A stretch of DNA of 64,000 nucleotides from Bradyrhizobium sediminis. GTDB lineage: Bacteria > Pseudomonadota > Alphaproteobacteria > Rhizobiales > Xanthobacteraceae. The position numbers and the translations under genes are program-made. Positions within the stretch are counted from its first letter, which is position 1, and each line of letters opens with the position of its first letter. The stretch covers positions 1,114,001 through 1,178,000 of the forward strand of contig NZ_CP076135.1 in assembly GCF_018736105.1 (NCBI RefSeq). Direction: 5' to 3'. This document shows, one piece after another, positions 9,458 through 17,554 of this stretch. The notes below the pieces were generated by a model that ran no database searches, had not been told where the DNA came from, and worked only from the letters and a program-made list of their open reading frames with translations.

Positions 9458-10186
9458 ATGCGCGCACATCAAATCATGACACGCAGGGTGATTACCGTCA
9501 GACCTGAGACGCCGATACTCGAAGCTGCAAACTTGATGCTGCGAGAGCACATTGGTGGTCTTCCCGTGACGAGCGAAACGGGCAAGCTGATCGGGATCAT
9601 TTCGGAAGGTGATTTTATACGCCGCAAGGAGATCGGGACGCAGCGAAAGCGAGGCCGGTGGCTTGGGATCTTATTGGGTCCTGGCGAATCTGCGCTCGAC
9701 TTCGTGCATGAACAGGGTCGGAAGGTCGGGGAGATCATGACGTCGGATATCCACACGGCGACGGAGGACATGCCCCTTGAGGATATTGTGCAATTGATAG
9801 AGCGTCAGAACGTCAAGCGTTTGCCGGTCGTGCGGGGAGATGTGCTTGTCGGGATCGTGACCCGTTCTGATTTGCTTCGCGCCGTCGCCAGTCTCGCTCG
9901 GGATGTGCCGGATCCGACGGCGGACGACGATCACATTCGGGAACGGGTGATTGCAGCGATCGAGACGAAAGAGTGGCGCCCGCTCCGTCTCGGAGTGACG
10001 GTGCGCGATGGAATTGTGCACCTCAATGGCTTCATCATGGATGAACGCTTCCGGCAGGCGATCATTGTGGCGGCCGAGAATGTGTCTGGCGTGAAGCTGG
10101 TTCGCGATCACATCGATATGTTCGATGCCATGTCGGGGCTTTCCTTCAGATCACCAGAAGATGAGGGATCGGCGAAAGCCCCGTAG
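9458..10186 (+). CDS. CBS-domain pair plus BON domain protein
   Basis: A 242-aa protein. ATG 9458 has GGGAGGGG about 7 nt upstream; the longer frame from 9380 adds no domain. Two CBS motifs (IMTRRVITVRPETPILEAA..., then IMTSDIHTATEDMPLEDI with LVGIVTRSDLL) form a nucleotide-sensing Bateman module. A C-terminal BON domain (GVTVRDGIVHLNGFI) may bind membrane lipid or ligand. CBS-BON proteins are common in rhizobia and often respond to stress or low oxygen, which fits the FixK-type box before the upstream gene. The ligand is unknown. Confidence 0.85.
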   Translation: MRAHQIMTRRVITVRPETPILEAANLMLREHIGGLPVTSETGKLIGIISEGDFIRRKEIGTQRKRGRWLGILLGPGESALDFVHEQGRKVGEIMTSDIHTATEDMPLEDIVQLIERQNVKRLPVVRGDVLVGIVTRSDLLRAVASLARDVPDPTADDDHIRERVIAAIETKEWRPLRLGVTVRDGIVHLNGFIMDERFRQAIIVAAENVSGVKLVRDHIDMFDAMSGLSFRSPEDEGSAKAP

Positions 10187-10262
10187 CGCGTTGCTGCGCA
10201 AGACCCCTACGACGTGAAGGCCTACTTCATAACGAAGTTCAAAGTCGGCTTCCGCAAGCGTC

Positions 10263-13200
10263 CTACGCCTTCGCCATATCGTGCGAGAACACCACTTCGA
10301 TCAGGGTGCCCGAATGCGCGCCCGGCTTGATGTGGAATTGCGCGCGGTTGGCCTCGACCAGCGCCTTGGTCAGCGACAGGCTGACGCCGCTGTCGGAAGT
10401 CCGATCCGACGGCGCGTGGTTGCGGAACGGCTCCATCGCGGCGGCGACTTCGTTGTCGTTGAGCCCGTGTCCGGTATCGCGGACCCGCAACACCACCTCG
10501 CCGAAATCCGACAGCGCGGTGGAAACGATGACCTGGCCGCCGGCATTGGCGAGATGGATCGAATTGCCGATCAGGTTCAGCGTGATCTGGCGCAGCGCGC
10601 GGGCATCGGCGACGACGGGCGGCAGCGCATGCGCCAGCGAGGTGCGGATGATGATGCGCTCGCGGTTGGCCTGCGGCTGCATCACCGCGACGCAGCTCTC
10701 GACCAGCTCGTTGAGGTTCTGGTTGGTGAAAGCAAGATCGAGCTTGCCAGTCTCGATCCTCGAGAGGTCGAGCAGGTCGTTGATGATCGCGATCACGCGC
10801 TCGCCGGAAGCGCGGATGTCCTTCATGTATTCGACGTAGCGCTCGTTGCCGAGGCTGCCGAAGCGTTCGCCGATCATCACCTCGGCAAAGCCGATGATGG
10901 CGTTCAGCGGGGTGCGGACCTCATGGCTGATCCGGGCCAGCATGTCGGCCCTGGCGTTGGCCGCGCGATCGGCCAGCCGCCGCGCCTGCTGCAGCTCGCT
11001 CTCGCTCTTTTTGGTCTGCGACAGGTCGCGAAACACCGCGAAGAAATTCGGGCCCTCGGGCCGGGTCCGGCCCATGGTCATCGACACCGGGATGATGCCG
11101 CCGCCGCGCACCCGCGCCAGCGCATCGCGGCCGTGGTCGAGCAGGCTGGCGACGCCGGCGCCCTTGATGCTCTCGAGGTAATCCTGCACCACGCGCTGGC
11201 TTTCCGGCGCGAACAGCTCGGCGAGATTGCGCTGCACGAGGGCTTCGCCGTCATAGCCGAACAGCGCCTCGGCGCTGCGGTTGCACGAATTGAGGTTGCC
11301 CTCGGCGTCGAACATCACGATGCCTTCGGCGGTGGTATCGAGGATGGCGCCGAGCTCCTCGGCATTGGCGTGGCCGACGGCGGAGGGTTCACTCGACGCA
11401 ACGGCGGGCGCGATCGCCGCGGCGACGGCTGCGGCTTCGGCCGGCGCGCCCGAGCAGATCAGCGCCAGCGCCGAATCGTCGTCCCATGAAATCGTATAGA
11501 GCCTGGCGTCGGTCGCAGCCATCGGCGCGCGTCCGGACGAATCCTCGCTTGCGGAAATCGTCACCGGCGTGCCGGTATCGGAGGTGCTGGAGGCGGAGGA
11601 GACGCCGGGTTCGACATAGAGCGCGTCGAGACCGCCGGCCTCTTCGAGCGCATGCAGGCTGTCGTAGCCGATCCGCTCGAGGAAGGCGCGGTTGGCATAC
11701 AGCAGCCGGTCGAGCCGGTAGATCAGGACCCCGACGGGCAGAAGATCGAGCAGCGCCCGGTCGCGCCGGGTCTCGCCGCGCGCGGGCGGCTCGGGCTGCG
11801 CCAGCCATTCCGGCGCTTCGCCGGGCGGCACGCGTGTTTCGGTTGCAGCCGGCGGCTCGACAACATCGTCGCTCGCGCCGGATACGCCGGGCGCCGCAGC
11901 AGCGCCATGCTCGCTTTCGAGCCGCGCCGACAATTGCCGGGCGAGTTCGTTGAAGGCGCTGTTTTCCACCGGGGTCAGGACAGGCGATTTCGAATCGCTG
12001 ATCGGGCGAAACGGCAGAACGTTCTTGAGCGTTTCGATTGGCGTTTCCACGGGCGTTTCCAGATCGGTTCGTTGTGAAGTCTCATCGGCCATCGGCTCGT
12101 GCGATTCGGGCCTATCTTTGGCGCGATCGGGCTCGACGATATCGGCCGACAGCGCCTGCGGCGCAGCCGGAGCACTGAAGAACTCGTAGCGGCGCAGCGC
12201 GGCGAGCCGCGTCAGGCCGTCGAGATCGCGGCACACCCCGAAGCCGCGATAGCCTGCGAGCTTTCCGTTGTGATCGTAGATCGGCAGTCCCGACAGCTCC
12301 ACCGGCAACCGGCCGCCGCCGTCGACCGGCCAGTTCAGGGTGATGCTGCTCCAGGTGCTGCCGGTGGCGACCGCCTTGGCGACGCGGCCGTCGGGATCGA
12401 GCCCGAACGTCTCGGCGATCTCGCTCCACAGCCGTCCGAAGCCTGCGGCGGTGCGCGCCCCGATCAGGCGGCTGAATTCGTCCGAGCCGAGCACGAAGCG
12501 GCCTTCGGCATCCATATGCCACATGAAGCGCAACGGATGGCGGCGGGTACCCGGCGTCGGCTCATCCAGCCATGACGGCGGCTTGACCGGCTCCGGCGTG
12601 ACGGTCGGCGCAGCCGGTTCGTCGGCAACGGCCTCGATATAGGGTGACGGTTCTTGCCCTCGAATTTCGAGATCGGGCGTTGCGGTTTCTGCCGGCGGCT
12701 CGGCGTGCGAGGCTTCGACGAAGGGCATGTCGAGCTGCAGTACCGACTGCAGGTCGGGCTCGGAGGGCTCGCCGGGAGGTGTGGGCTCGGCGTCGGTCTC
12801 TGCTGACGGGCCCTCGAATTCGTCGAGCAATGTGAACTCGGCCGGGGCTTCGCCCGATATCGCCGGTTGCTCGTAGTCGGGCGTCGGCAGGTCGCCAGGC
12901 GGCGCGACCGTCTGCGGCGCGGTTTCGGCAGCTGCTGCTTCCGGCCGCTCGTCGGGCGCCGACGGGCCGAACTCGCCGATCAGTGCGAATTCAGCCGGGG
13001 CCTCGCCTGAAGCCGCCGGCTGCTCGTAGCCAGGTGTGGTCCATTCCGCCGGCGGCGCGATCGGTCGCTGCACAGGTTCGGCCGGCGCAGTCGCAACGAG
13101 TTCAGCCGGTGGCTCCATCGCGAACTCGTCGATCAGCGCGAACTCGGCCGGGGCCTCGCCTGAAATCGCCGGTCGTTCGTAGTCGGGCAGCGGCACCTCG

Positions 13201-13991
13201 CCCGGCGGTGCGACCGGCTGCTCGGCGTCGGGCGCGGGCTCGACAGATGCTGCTTCCGGCGCGGCCGGCGTGACTGTGGGCGCGATCAGCGCCACCAGCC
13301 CGATGTCGGCGCCGCTGCCGACCCGCTGCAGCACCATGTGGCCGATGCCGACCGGCGTCTCGACGCGGCCCTGCTTCAGCGCGTCGCTGCGCGCCTCATC
13401 GAGACCGGCCTCGGAGAGATTGCGAAAGCCCAGCAGCGGCCGCGCGGCGTCGCTGGCGCCGACGAACATGCCGTCGCGCGCGAAGGCGGCGATCGGCGAA
13501 TCGATGCCTTCGACCAGGCGCTGCAACCGTTCGACCAGCGGCATCGCGCGGCCGACCGGCTCGGCGGCGGCCACCAGGATGCCGTGATTGCCGTCGGCAA
13601 ATTCGAGCCGCGCGCAGCCGCAGGTCACCAGCGCGCCGAGCGGCGCGCCAAAGCCGCGCAGCCGCTCCAGCCGGATCGCGCCGTCCGCCGGCAGCCGGCC
13701 GGCGAGTTGGGCCACCTGCCGGCGGTGCTGATCCGCCGGACCGAAAAGCTTCCTGGCCAGGATCGCGCCATTGGCGGCGCCGAACAATCTTGCGCCGACC
13801 GGATTGGCCCACAGAATCCGGGTGCCGTCGGTCGACCACAGCCAGGCGGGCAGCGCGCTCGTCGCATGCACCGCCAGTCGCGGATCGCCGATGCCTCGCA
13901 ACTGGAATTCCGCGTTGTTCATCGTGGTGACATGACCGGCTGGTTGAATGCTTGCATCGGCGACGGCGTCGGATTTCGGCGGCCAAACCAT
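10263..13991 (-). CDS. Large multi-PAS sensor histidine kinase (PdhS/PleC/DivJ-like)
   Basis: A 1242-aa soluble kinase. ATG 13991 has AAGG 8 nt upstream on its strand. Order: PAS-like region (about 40-140), a long Pro/Glu-rich linker with three 51-residue repeats (about 280-400), PAS-like domains near 490-600, 760-810 and 890-1000, then HisKA with ISHEVRTPLNAIIGFAEV (His near residue 1024) and the ATPase domain. The ATPase domain is unusual: the N box reads NLIGNSIHLANAGG and the G2 box reads SDSGVSLSLTKALV instead of the usual Gly-rich GLGL. The architecture resembles alphaproteobacterial cell-cycle kinases of the DivK network; that assignment is inference. Its 3' end is duplicated at 5735-6061. 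Confidence 0.85.
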   Translation of the reverse strand: MVWPPKSDAVADASIQPAGHVTTMNNAEFQLRGIGDPRLAVHATSALPAWLWSTDGTRILWANPVGARLFGAANGAILARKLFGPADQHRRQVAQLAGRLPADGAIRLERLRGFGAPLGALVTCGCARLEFADGNHGILVAAAEPVGRAMPLVERLQRLVEGIDSPIAAFARDGMFVGASDAARPLLGFRNLSEAGLDEARSDALKQGRVETPVGIGHMVLQRVGSGADIGLVALIAPTVTPAAPEAASVEPAPDAEQPVAPPGEVPLPDYERPAISGEAPAEFALIDEFAMEPPAELVATAPAEPVQRPIAPPAEWTTPGYEQPAASGEAPAEFALIGEFGPSAPDERPEAAAAETAPQTVAPPGDLPTPDYEQPAISGEAPAEFTLLDEFEGPSAETDAEPTPPGEPSEPDLQSVLQLDMPFVEASHAEPPAETATPDLEIRGQEPSPYIEAVADEPAAPTVTPEPVKPPSWLDEPTPGTRRHPLRFMWHMDAEGRFVLGSDEFSRLIGARTAAGFGRLWSEIAETFGLDPDGRVAKAVATGSTWSSITLNWPVDGGGRLPVELSGLPIYDHNGKLAGYRGFGVCRDLDGLTRLAALRRYEFFSAPAAPQALSADIVEPDRAKDRPESHEPMADETSQRTDLETPVETPIETLKNVLPFRPISDSKSPVLTPVENSAFNELARQLSARLESEHGAAAAPGVSGASDDVVEPPAATETRVPPGEAPEWLAQPEPPARGETRRDRALLDLLPVGVLIYRLDRLLYANRAFLERIGYDSLHALEEAGGLDALYVEPGVSSASSTSDTGTPVTISASEDSSGRAPMAATDARLYTISWDDDSALALICSGAPAEAAAVAAAIAPAVASSEPSAVGHANAEELGAILDTTAEGIVMFDAEGNLNSCNRSAEALFGYDGEALVQRNLAELFAPESQRVVQDYLESIKGAGVASLLDHGRDALARVRGGGIIPVSMTMGRTRPEGPNFFAVFRDLSQTKKSESELQQARRLADRAANARADMLARISHEVRTPLNAIIGFAEVMIGERFGSLGNERYVEYMKDIRASGERVIAIINDLLDLSRIETGKLDLAFTNQNLNELVESCVAVMQPQANRERIIIRTSLAHALPPVVADARALRQITLNLIGNSIHLANAGGQVIVSTALSDFGEVVLRVRDTGHGLNDNEVAAAMEPFRNHAPSDRTSDSGVSLSLTKALVEANRAQFHIKPGAHSGTLIEVVFSHDMAKA
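10264..10590. repeat. Right copy of 327-bp direct repeat (inside intact kinase gene)
   Basis: This is the 3'-terminal 327 bp of the sensor kinase gene and matches 5735-6061 at an offset of 4529 bp. The identity breaks at the last base of the stop codon on one side and at 10591 on the other. Confidence 0.93.
12819..13215. repeat. Three tandem 153-bp (51-residue) repeats inside the kinase gene
   Basis: The translated motif PAEFALIDEF recurs as PAEFALIGEF and PAEFTLLDEF, each preceded by a variant of PDYEQPAISGEA. The spacing is 51 residues, and the equivalent DNA points (13131, 12978, 12825) are 153 bp apart. The sequence between is Pro/Ala/Glu-rich, consistent with a flexible acidic linker. 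Confidence 0.85.
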
Positions 13992-14167
13992 GACAGCCTT
14001 AACGAACCCTTAGTATCGCCCGCGGGCGATGGCAGGTCCACGGCCTGGCGGACGCAGTCATATCCAAAGCCGCGATAACCTTAATCCGGTGCAACCCTGC
14101 ACCCGGCCGCCGCGTTGGACGGAACCGGGGCCGTGGATGGCCCCGAATACCAAAGCAGGAGTAGAGC

Positions 14168-14572
14168 ATGAGCGAACAAGGGCGTGACCGTTTCGAGATT
14201 CCGAAGGAAATGCGATCGATGGCCGAGGCGAGCTTCGAGCAGGCCCGCAAGGCCTTCGAGAAGTTCGTTTCCAGCGCGCAGGCGACCGCCGGAACGATCG
14301 AGGAGAAGGGGGAGGCGGTTCGGGCCGGCGCCAGGGAAATCAGCGCCAAGGCGATCTCCTACGCCGAAAAGAACGTCCAGGCGTCGCTGGACCATGCGCA
14401 GTCGCTGCTGCACGCCAAGGGTCTGACCGAGGTGATGCGGCTGCACAGCGAATATGTGCAGAGCCAGATGCGGTCGCTGGCAGAACAGGCCAGCGAAATG
14501 GGCCAGGCCGTGAGCCGGGCGGCGATGGATGCCGGCCGGGCGGCAATGGACGCCGCCAAGCCGAAAGACTGA
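14168..14572 (+). CDS. Phasin family protein
   Basis: A 134-aa, almost wholly helical protein with the phasin pattern: MAEASFEQARKAFEKFVSSA near the start, then long amphipathic helices (EKNVQASLDHAQSLLHAKGL, YVQSQMRSLAEQASEMGQAV). Phasins coat polyhydroxybutyrate granules and control their size and number. The ribosome site AGGAG lies at 14158-14162. It is divergent from the sensor kinase and followed 260 bp later by a second phasin. Confidence 0.9.
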   Translation: MSEQGRDRFEIPKEMRSMAEASFEQARKAFEKFVSSAQATAGTIEEKGEAVRAGAREISAKAISYAEKNVQASLDHAQSLLHAKGLTEVMRLHSEYVQSQMRSLAEQASEMGQAVSRAAMDAGRAAMDAAKPKD

Positions 14573-14835
14573 GCCCATGGCCTGCAGGGGTGGATTTCGT
14601 GGCTATCCTCAGCCGGAACGTGCGTCCAGCTGGGGCCTGTTATGCGGCAGCGCAAACTAAATTTCGTTGCGCTGCACAAATTTGACATGATATGAGTGTA
14701 GTTCTGCGTTGCCCGCTAAACGGGTACCCCCGTGAGGTAGCTTGCGTGATCCAAGTCGACGTTTCCGGCCGATGGGCTGCCGGGGCCGTTCGCCAGGGTC
14801 ACATCGTTTTCACCCGATTGCGAAGGATGCATGAA

Positions 14836-15267
14836 ATGGCCAATTCCGATCCCTTCTCTGCCTCGATCATCCCGTTCGAGGTCCCCGAGCAGGTCCGCGC
14901 GTTCGCCGAGAAGGGCGTTTCGCAGGCCCGCGACAGCTACGCCAAGTTCAAGGATGCCGCCGAGACCCACAACAGCGCCATCGAGGCGATGTTCTCCAGC
15001 GCCAGCAAGGGCGCCAGCGAATATTCGGCGAAGCTGATGGAAATCATGAAGACCAACACCTCGGCGACGCTCGACTTCGCGCAGGAGCTGATCGGCGTGA
15101 AAACGCCCACCGAGGCGATGGAGCTGTGGACCTCGCACGCCAAGAAGCAGTTCGAGGCTTTCACCGCCAACACCAAGGAACTCGCCGAGCTCGGCCAGAA
15201 GGTTGCGACCGAAACCGTCGAGCCGATCAAGGCCAGCGCGTCGAAGCTGTTCAAGCCGGCCGCCTGA
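14836..15267 (+). CDS. Phasin family protein (second copy)
   Basis: A 143-aa phasin starting MANSDPFSASIIPFEVPEQV. ATG 14836 is preferred over ATG 14827 because AAGG at 14823-14826 gives a 9-nt spacing. The helical core contains GVSQARDSYAKFKDAAETHN and FAQELIGVKTPTEAMELWTS, typical of phasin_2 proteins on PHB granules. It ends in a Lys/Ala tail (ASKLFKPAA) and is followed by a strong terminator. It is only distantly similar to the phasin upstream. Confidence 0.92.
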   Translation: MANSDPFSASIIPFEVPEQVRAFAEKGVSQARDSYAKFKDAAETHNSAIEAMFSSASKGASEYSAKLMEIMKTNTSATLDFAQELIGVKTPTEAMELWTSHAKKQFEAFTANTKELAELGQKVATETVEPIKASASKLFKPAA

Positions 15268-15288
15268 TCGATACGGCTATTCGTTACC

Positions 15289-15321
15289 AAAGCCCGGGCG
15301 GCCAGCCCGGGCTTTTTGTTT
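15289..15321 (+). terminator. Rho-independent terminator after phasin gene
   Basis: A perfect 11-bp stem (AAAGCCCGGGC, loop of 5, GCCCGGGCTTT) is followed by TTGTTTT. It lies 21 bp after the phasin stop. Confidence 0.9.
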
Positions 15322-15496
15322 TCGCCGGGGATCGCCGAGGCGGCCGGCGGATTTTCCGCCGGCGGCGCCGGCAGGCGTGAACTTCGGGCGCCTGCGGACC
15401 GACCACAACAGGGCATCTCCCGGCCTTGCCAAAGGGCGGCGTTGCACCTAGTTTCCGGCCCGTTCGGCACCCCCTTTTCGGGGGTGGCCCAAGGAT

Positions 15497-15573
15497 GCAG
15501 TTGTAGCTCAGTTGGTTAGAGCGCCTGTCTGTGGAACAGGAGGTCGGTGGTTCGAGCCCACCCAACTGTACCA
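15497..15573 (+). tRNA. tRNA-His (anticodon GTG), alphaproteobacterial type
   Basis: A 77-nt cloverleaf with encoded CCA. The acceptor stem is GCAGTTG/CAACTGT (first pair G-U). The anticodon stem CCTGT/ACAGG encloses CTGTGGA, anticodon GTG. The T arm is GGTGG-TTCGAGC-CCACC. The base before the 5' end is T, not G, and the discriminator is A. The usual G-1:C73 pair of bacterial tRNA-His is therefore absent, as known for a clade of Alphaproteobacteria. Confidence 0.95.
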
Positions 15574-15608
15574 GATCTCCTGTATCGAAGATTCGGAAGC
15601 CCGCGCGC

Positions 15609-16394
15609 TCACTCGCCGGGGCTCTGTGCTCCCCCCTTGACGCGATCGCCGATCCTCATGAAGAGCCGCGCTGAGACGATCATGAACGCGGTCACCACCA
15701 GAAACCCGAGTGCGCCGAAGAACGCGCTTGCTGCCGGGTTCACTCTGCCGGAACGTCCGAGAATCTCGCTCGCCCCGGCGAGCCATGCGAGCAGCGCGGC
15801 CGACAGGACGATCAGGACGAACGGCGCCACAATGGCGAGGTATGCCTTCACGATGAACCAGGCGTGACCCCGCGTGTCCGCAAGGACGTTTGCGACCGAT
15901 GCGCCGGGCGCGTCCACGGCAATGGCAGGCAACAAGATCGACAATCGCACCATCACCGCGATGCCTATGACGATCAAGGCGATGCTGCTGACGGCCGCCG
16001 CGCCTTCGGACGGTATGACGGCGTCCGGCAGATAAATCGGGATGTTGGCCAGAGCCCACAGGACGACGGTCCAGCCGAGCATGCGCTGAAAGCGGACGGT
16101 CGATACTTCGAAGCGGTACCCGGCCGTCGCTTCGTCGAGGATCAGCAGGCGGTAGATCGCAATTTCGAATGGCAGTAGCGCAATCGTGCTCATCAGGCCG
16201 AAGGCCTCGGAGAGCAGCCGATTGCCCGATACCGCCGGAACCGAACCGATGATCTCGAAAACAACGACGACCGAGAGTCCGATGATGGATTGGCTGCGCA
16301 GCCGGACCGACAACTCGCCGAGGTCTTCCCATACCGTGCGAAGAATGGTGCTGAGCGGCGTGGGGGATACGGTGGCCAATGCGTGCTGCCTCAT
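15609..16394 (-). CDS. Integral membrane protein of unknown function
   Basis: A 261-aa protein starting MRQHALATVSPTPLSTILRT. I count about six hydrophobic segments, including IIGLSVVVVFEIIGSVPAV, LMSTIALLPFEIAIYRLLIL, VSSIALIVIGIAVMVRLSIL, FVLIVLSAALLAWLAG and ASAFFGALGFLVVTAFMIV. No enzyme motif is visible. It is convergent with the tRNA-His gene. The layout resembles uncharacterised bacterial membrane proteins related to the YciC or glycerophosphoryl diester phosphodiesterase membrane-domain type, but I cannot confirm this. Confidence 0.7.
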   Translation of the reverse strand: MRQHALATVSPTPLSTILRTVWEDLGELSVRLRSQSIIGLSVVVVFEIIGSVPAVSGNRLLSEAFGLMSTIALLPFEIAIYRLLILDEATAGYRFEVSTVRFQRMLGWTVVLWALANIPIYLPDAVIPSEGAAAVSSIALIVIGIAVMVRLSILLPAIAVDAPGASVANVLADTRGHAWFIVKAYLAIVAPFVLIVLSAALLAWLAGASEILGRSGRVNPAASAFFGALGFLVVTAFMIVSARLFMRIGDRVKGGAQSPGE

Positions 16395-16551
16395 CTTTGG
16401 GTGCGTGAACTGAGGTCCACTATGAAGGCTGTCGCGTTCCTGGCAAAAGGCTGGTGCTCGCTGTGCTTGCTAATTTGCCAACGTTCACTCACAATTCCAT
16501 CGGAATCGGGCGCGGGCAGCAATAGGCCCGATCTTTCCGTTGGGGGGATTC

Positions 16552-16881
16552 ATGTTGGCTGTCAGGTCCACGAAGTTCCAGCTTGGTTTGATGCTCGCCA
16601 CGGTGCTGTCGGTTTCGCTGTGGCCGGCCGCGGGCAGGGCCTATACGCCCGAGCAGCAGCAAGCCTGCACCGATGATGCGATGCGCCTGTGCAGCGCCTA
16701 CATCCCGGATGTGGACCGCATCACAGTATGCATGAGCCAAAACAAGTCTCAGCTCTCGCCCGGCTGCCGGGCGCATTTCCGGCCCGAGCCGTCGTCGGAA
16801 GTCACGTCGATCAACGCCGGCAAGCCGCTCAACATCAAGCCGGCCTCCCCGCGAAAGCCGGTTAGCGCCAAGCCGAATTAG
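16552..16881 (+). CDS. Small secreted Cys-containing protein, unknown function
   Basis: A 109-aa protein. ATG 16552 has GGGGGGA at 16542-16548. A signal peptide (LGLMLATVLSVSLWPAAGRA) precedes a short domain with three conserved-looking Cys motifs (QQQACTDDAMRLCSAYI, VCMSQNKSQL, GCRAHF) and a basic Pro/Lys tail. It is probably periplasmic with disulphides. This kind of small protein recurs in Bradyrhizobium-type genomes, but no function is known to me. Confidence 0.7.
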   Translation: MLAVRSTKFQLGLMLATVLSVSLWPAAGRAYTPEQQQACTDDAMRLCSAYIPDVDRITVCMSQNKSQLSPGCRAHFRPEPSSEVTSINAGKPLNIKPASPRKPVSAKPN

Positions 16882-17065
16882 CCGAAGAAGCCCGCGAAGC
16901 CGGATGCAACCTGACCGCGGCAGCCGGGCGGTCGGAGGGATTGAAGCCGCTGCCCCCTGATCTCGGGGGCGCGGCATGTGTTCCCCTCGCTTGCGGCGCG
17001 ACAGACTGACGCCTTGCGGCGCGGCGGCCGATCCACATCTTTCCCCTGGTCAGGAGATAGATGCA

Positions 17066-17377
17066 GTGAGCGATCATCATAAGAGGGAGCTGGACCGGCA
17101 CTTTGCCTGGTTCGAAGGCAAACTGCCGCGGCGGCCGGCCCAATTCGTCGTTTGGCTGCGCAAGCCATCGTCGCGACTGGTCCGGATTCCGGTGGCCGGT
17201 CTGCTGGTGGTCGGCGGAACTTTGAGCTTTCTGCCGGTGCTCGGGCTGTGGATGCTGCCGCTCGGACTCGTTTTGTTCGCGCAGGACGTGCCGGTGCTGC
17301 AAAAGCCGACGGCCAGGACACTCGGCTGGGTTGAGCGCAAATGGATCGAGCGTCAGCGCGCAAAAACCCCGCAATGA
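17066..17377 (+). CDS. Small membrane protein with hydrophobic hairpin
   Basis: A 103-aa protein with a GTG start at 17066 and AGGAG at 17052-17056. The N-terminus is charged (HHKRELDRHFAWFEGKLPRR). It is followed by a hydrophobic hairpin (LVRIPVAGLLVVGGTLSFLP, then LGLWMLPLGLVLFAQDVPVL) and a basic tail. The fold resembles PGPGW-type small transmembrane proteins, but that motif is not intact, so the match is tentative. No role is known. Confidence 0.65.
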   Translation: MSDHHKRELDRHFAWFEGKLPRRPAQFVVWLRKPSSRLVRIPVAGLLVVGGTLSFLPVLGLWMLPLGLVLFAQDVPVLQKPTARTLGWVERKWIERQRAKTPQ

Positions 17378-17518
17378 CTCTTTTTCAGGCGCTCCACGAT
17401 TCGATCTTTTGACTCTGTTGCAGCGCAGGTGTGACTCAAAAGCCCACTCCGCTGATTAATCAGGGGCTTGTCCACGCTGGCCGGTAAATTTTTCTTTCGC
17501 GAATCAGCGCGCTGATTC
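17376..17518. promoter_or_regulatory. GANTC cluster and palindromes upstream of ParA-like gene
   Basis: Six GANTC sites lie within 143 bp (17376, 17398, 17411, 17433, 17501 and 17514); base composition alone predicts well under one. Two palindromes are present: CTGATTAATCAG at 17452-17463 and GAATCAGCGCGCTGATTC at 17501-17518, whose ends are themselves GANTC sites. GANTC is methylated by CcrM in Alphaproteobacteria, so cell-cycle-dependent expression of the ParA-like gene is a reasonable inference. Confidence 0.6.
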
Positions 17519-17554
17519 ATTTTCACCTCCTGGGGTCAATCTGGAGGCCAAGGT

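Noticed and set aside
15508..16332. 274-codon minus frame across tRNA-His
   Set aside because: It is a shadow of the membrane protein gene that reads through the tRNA.
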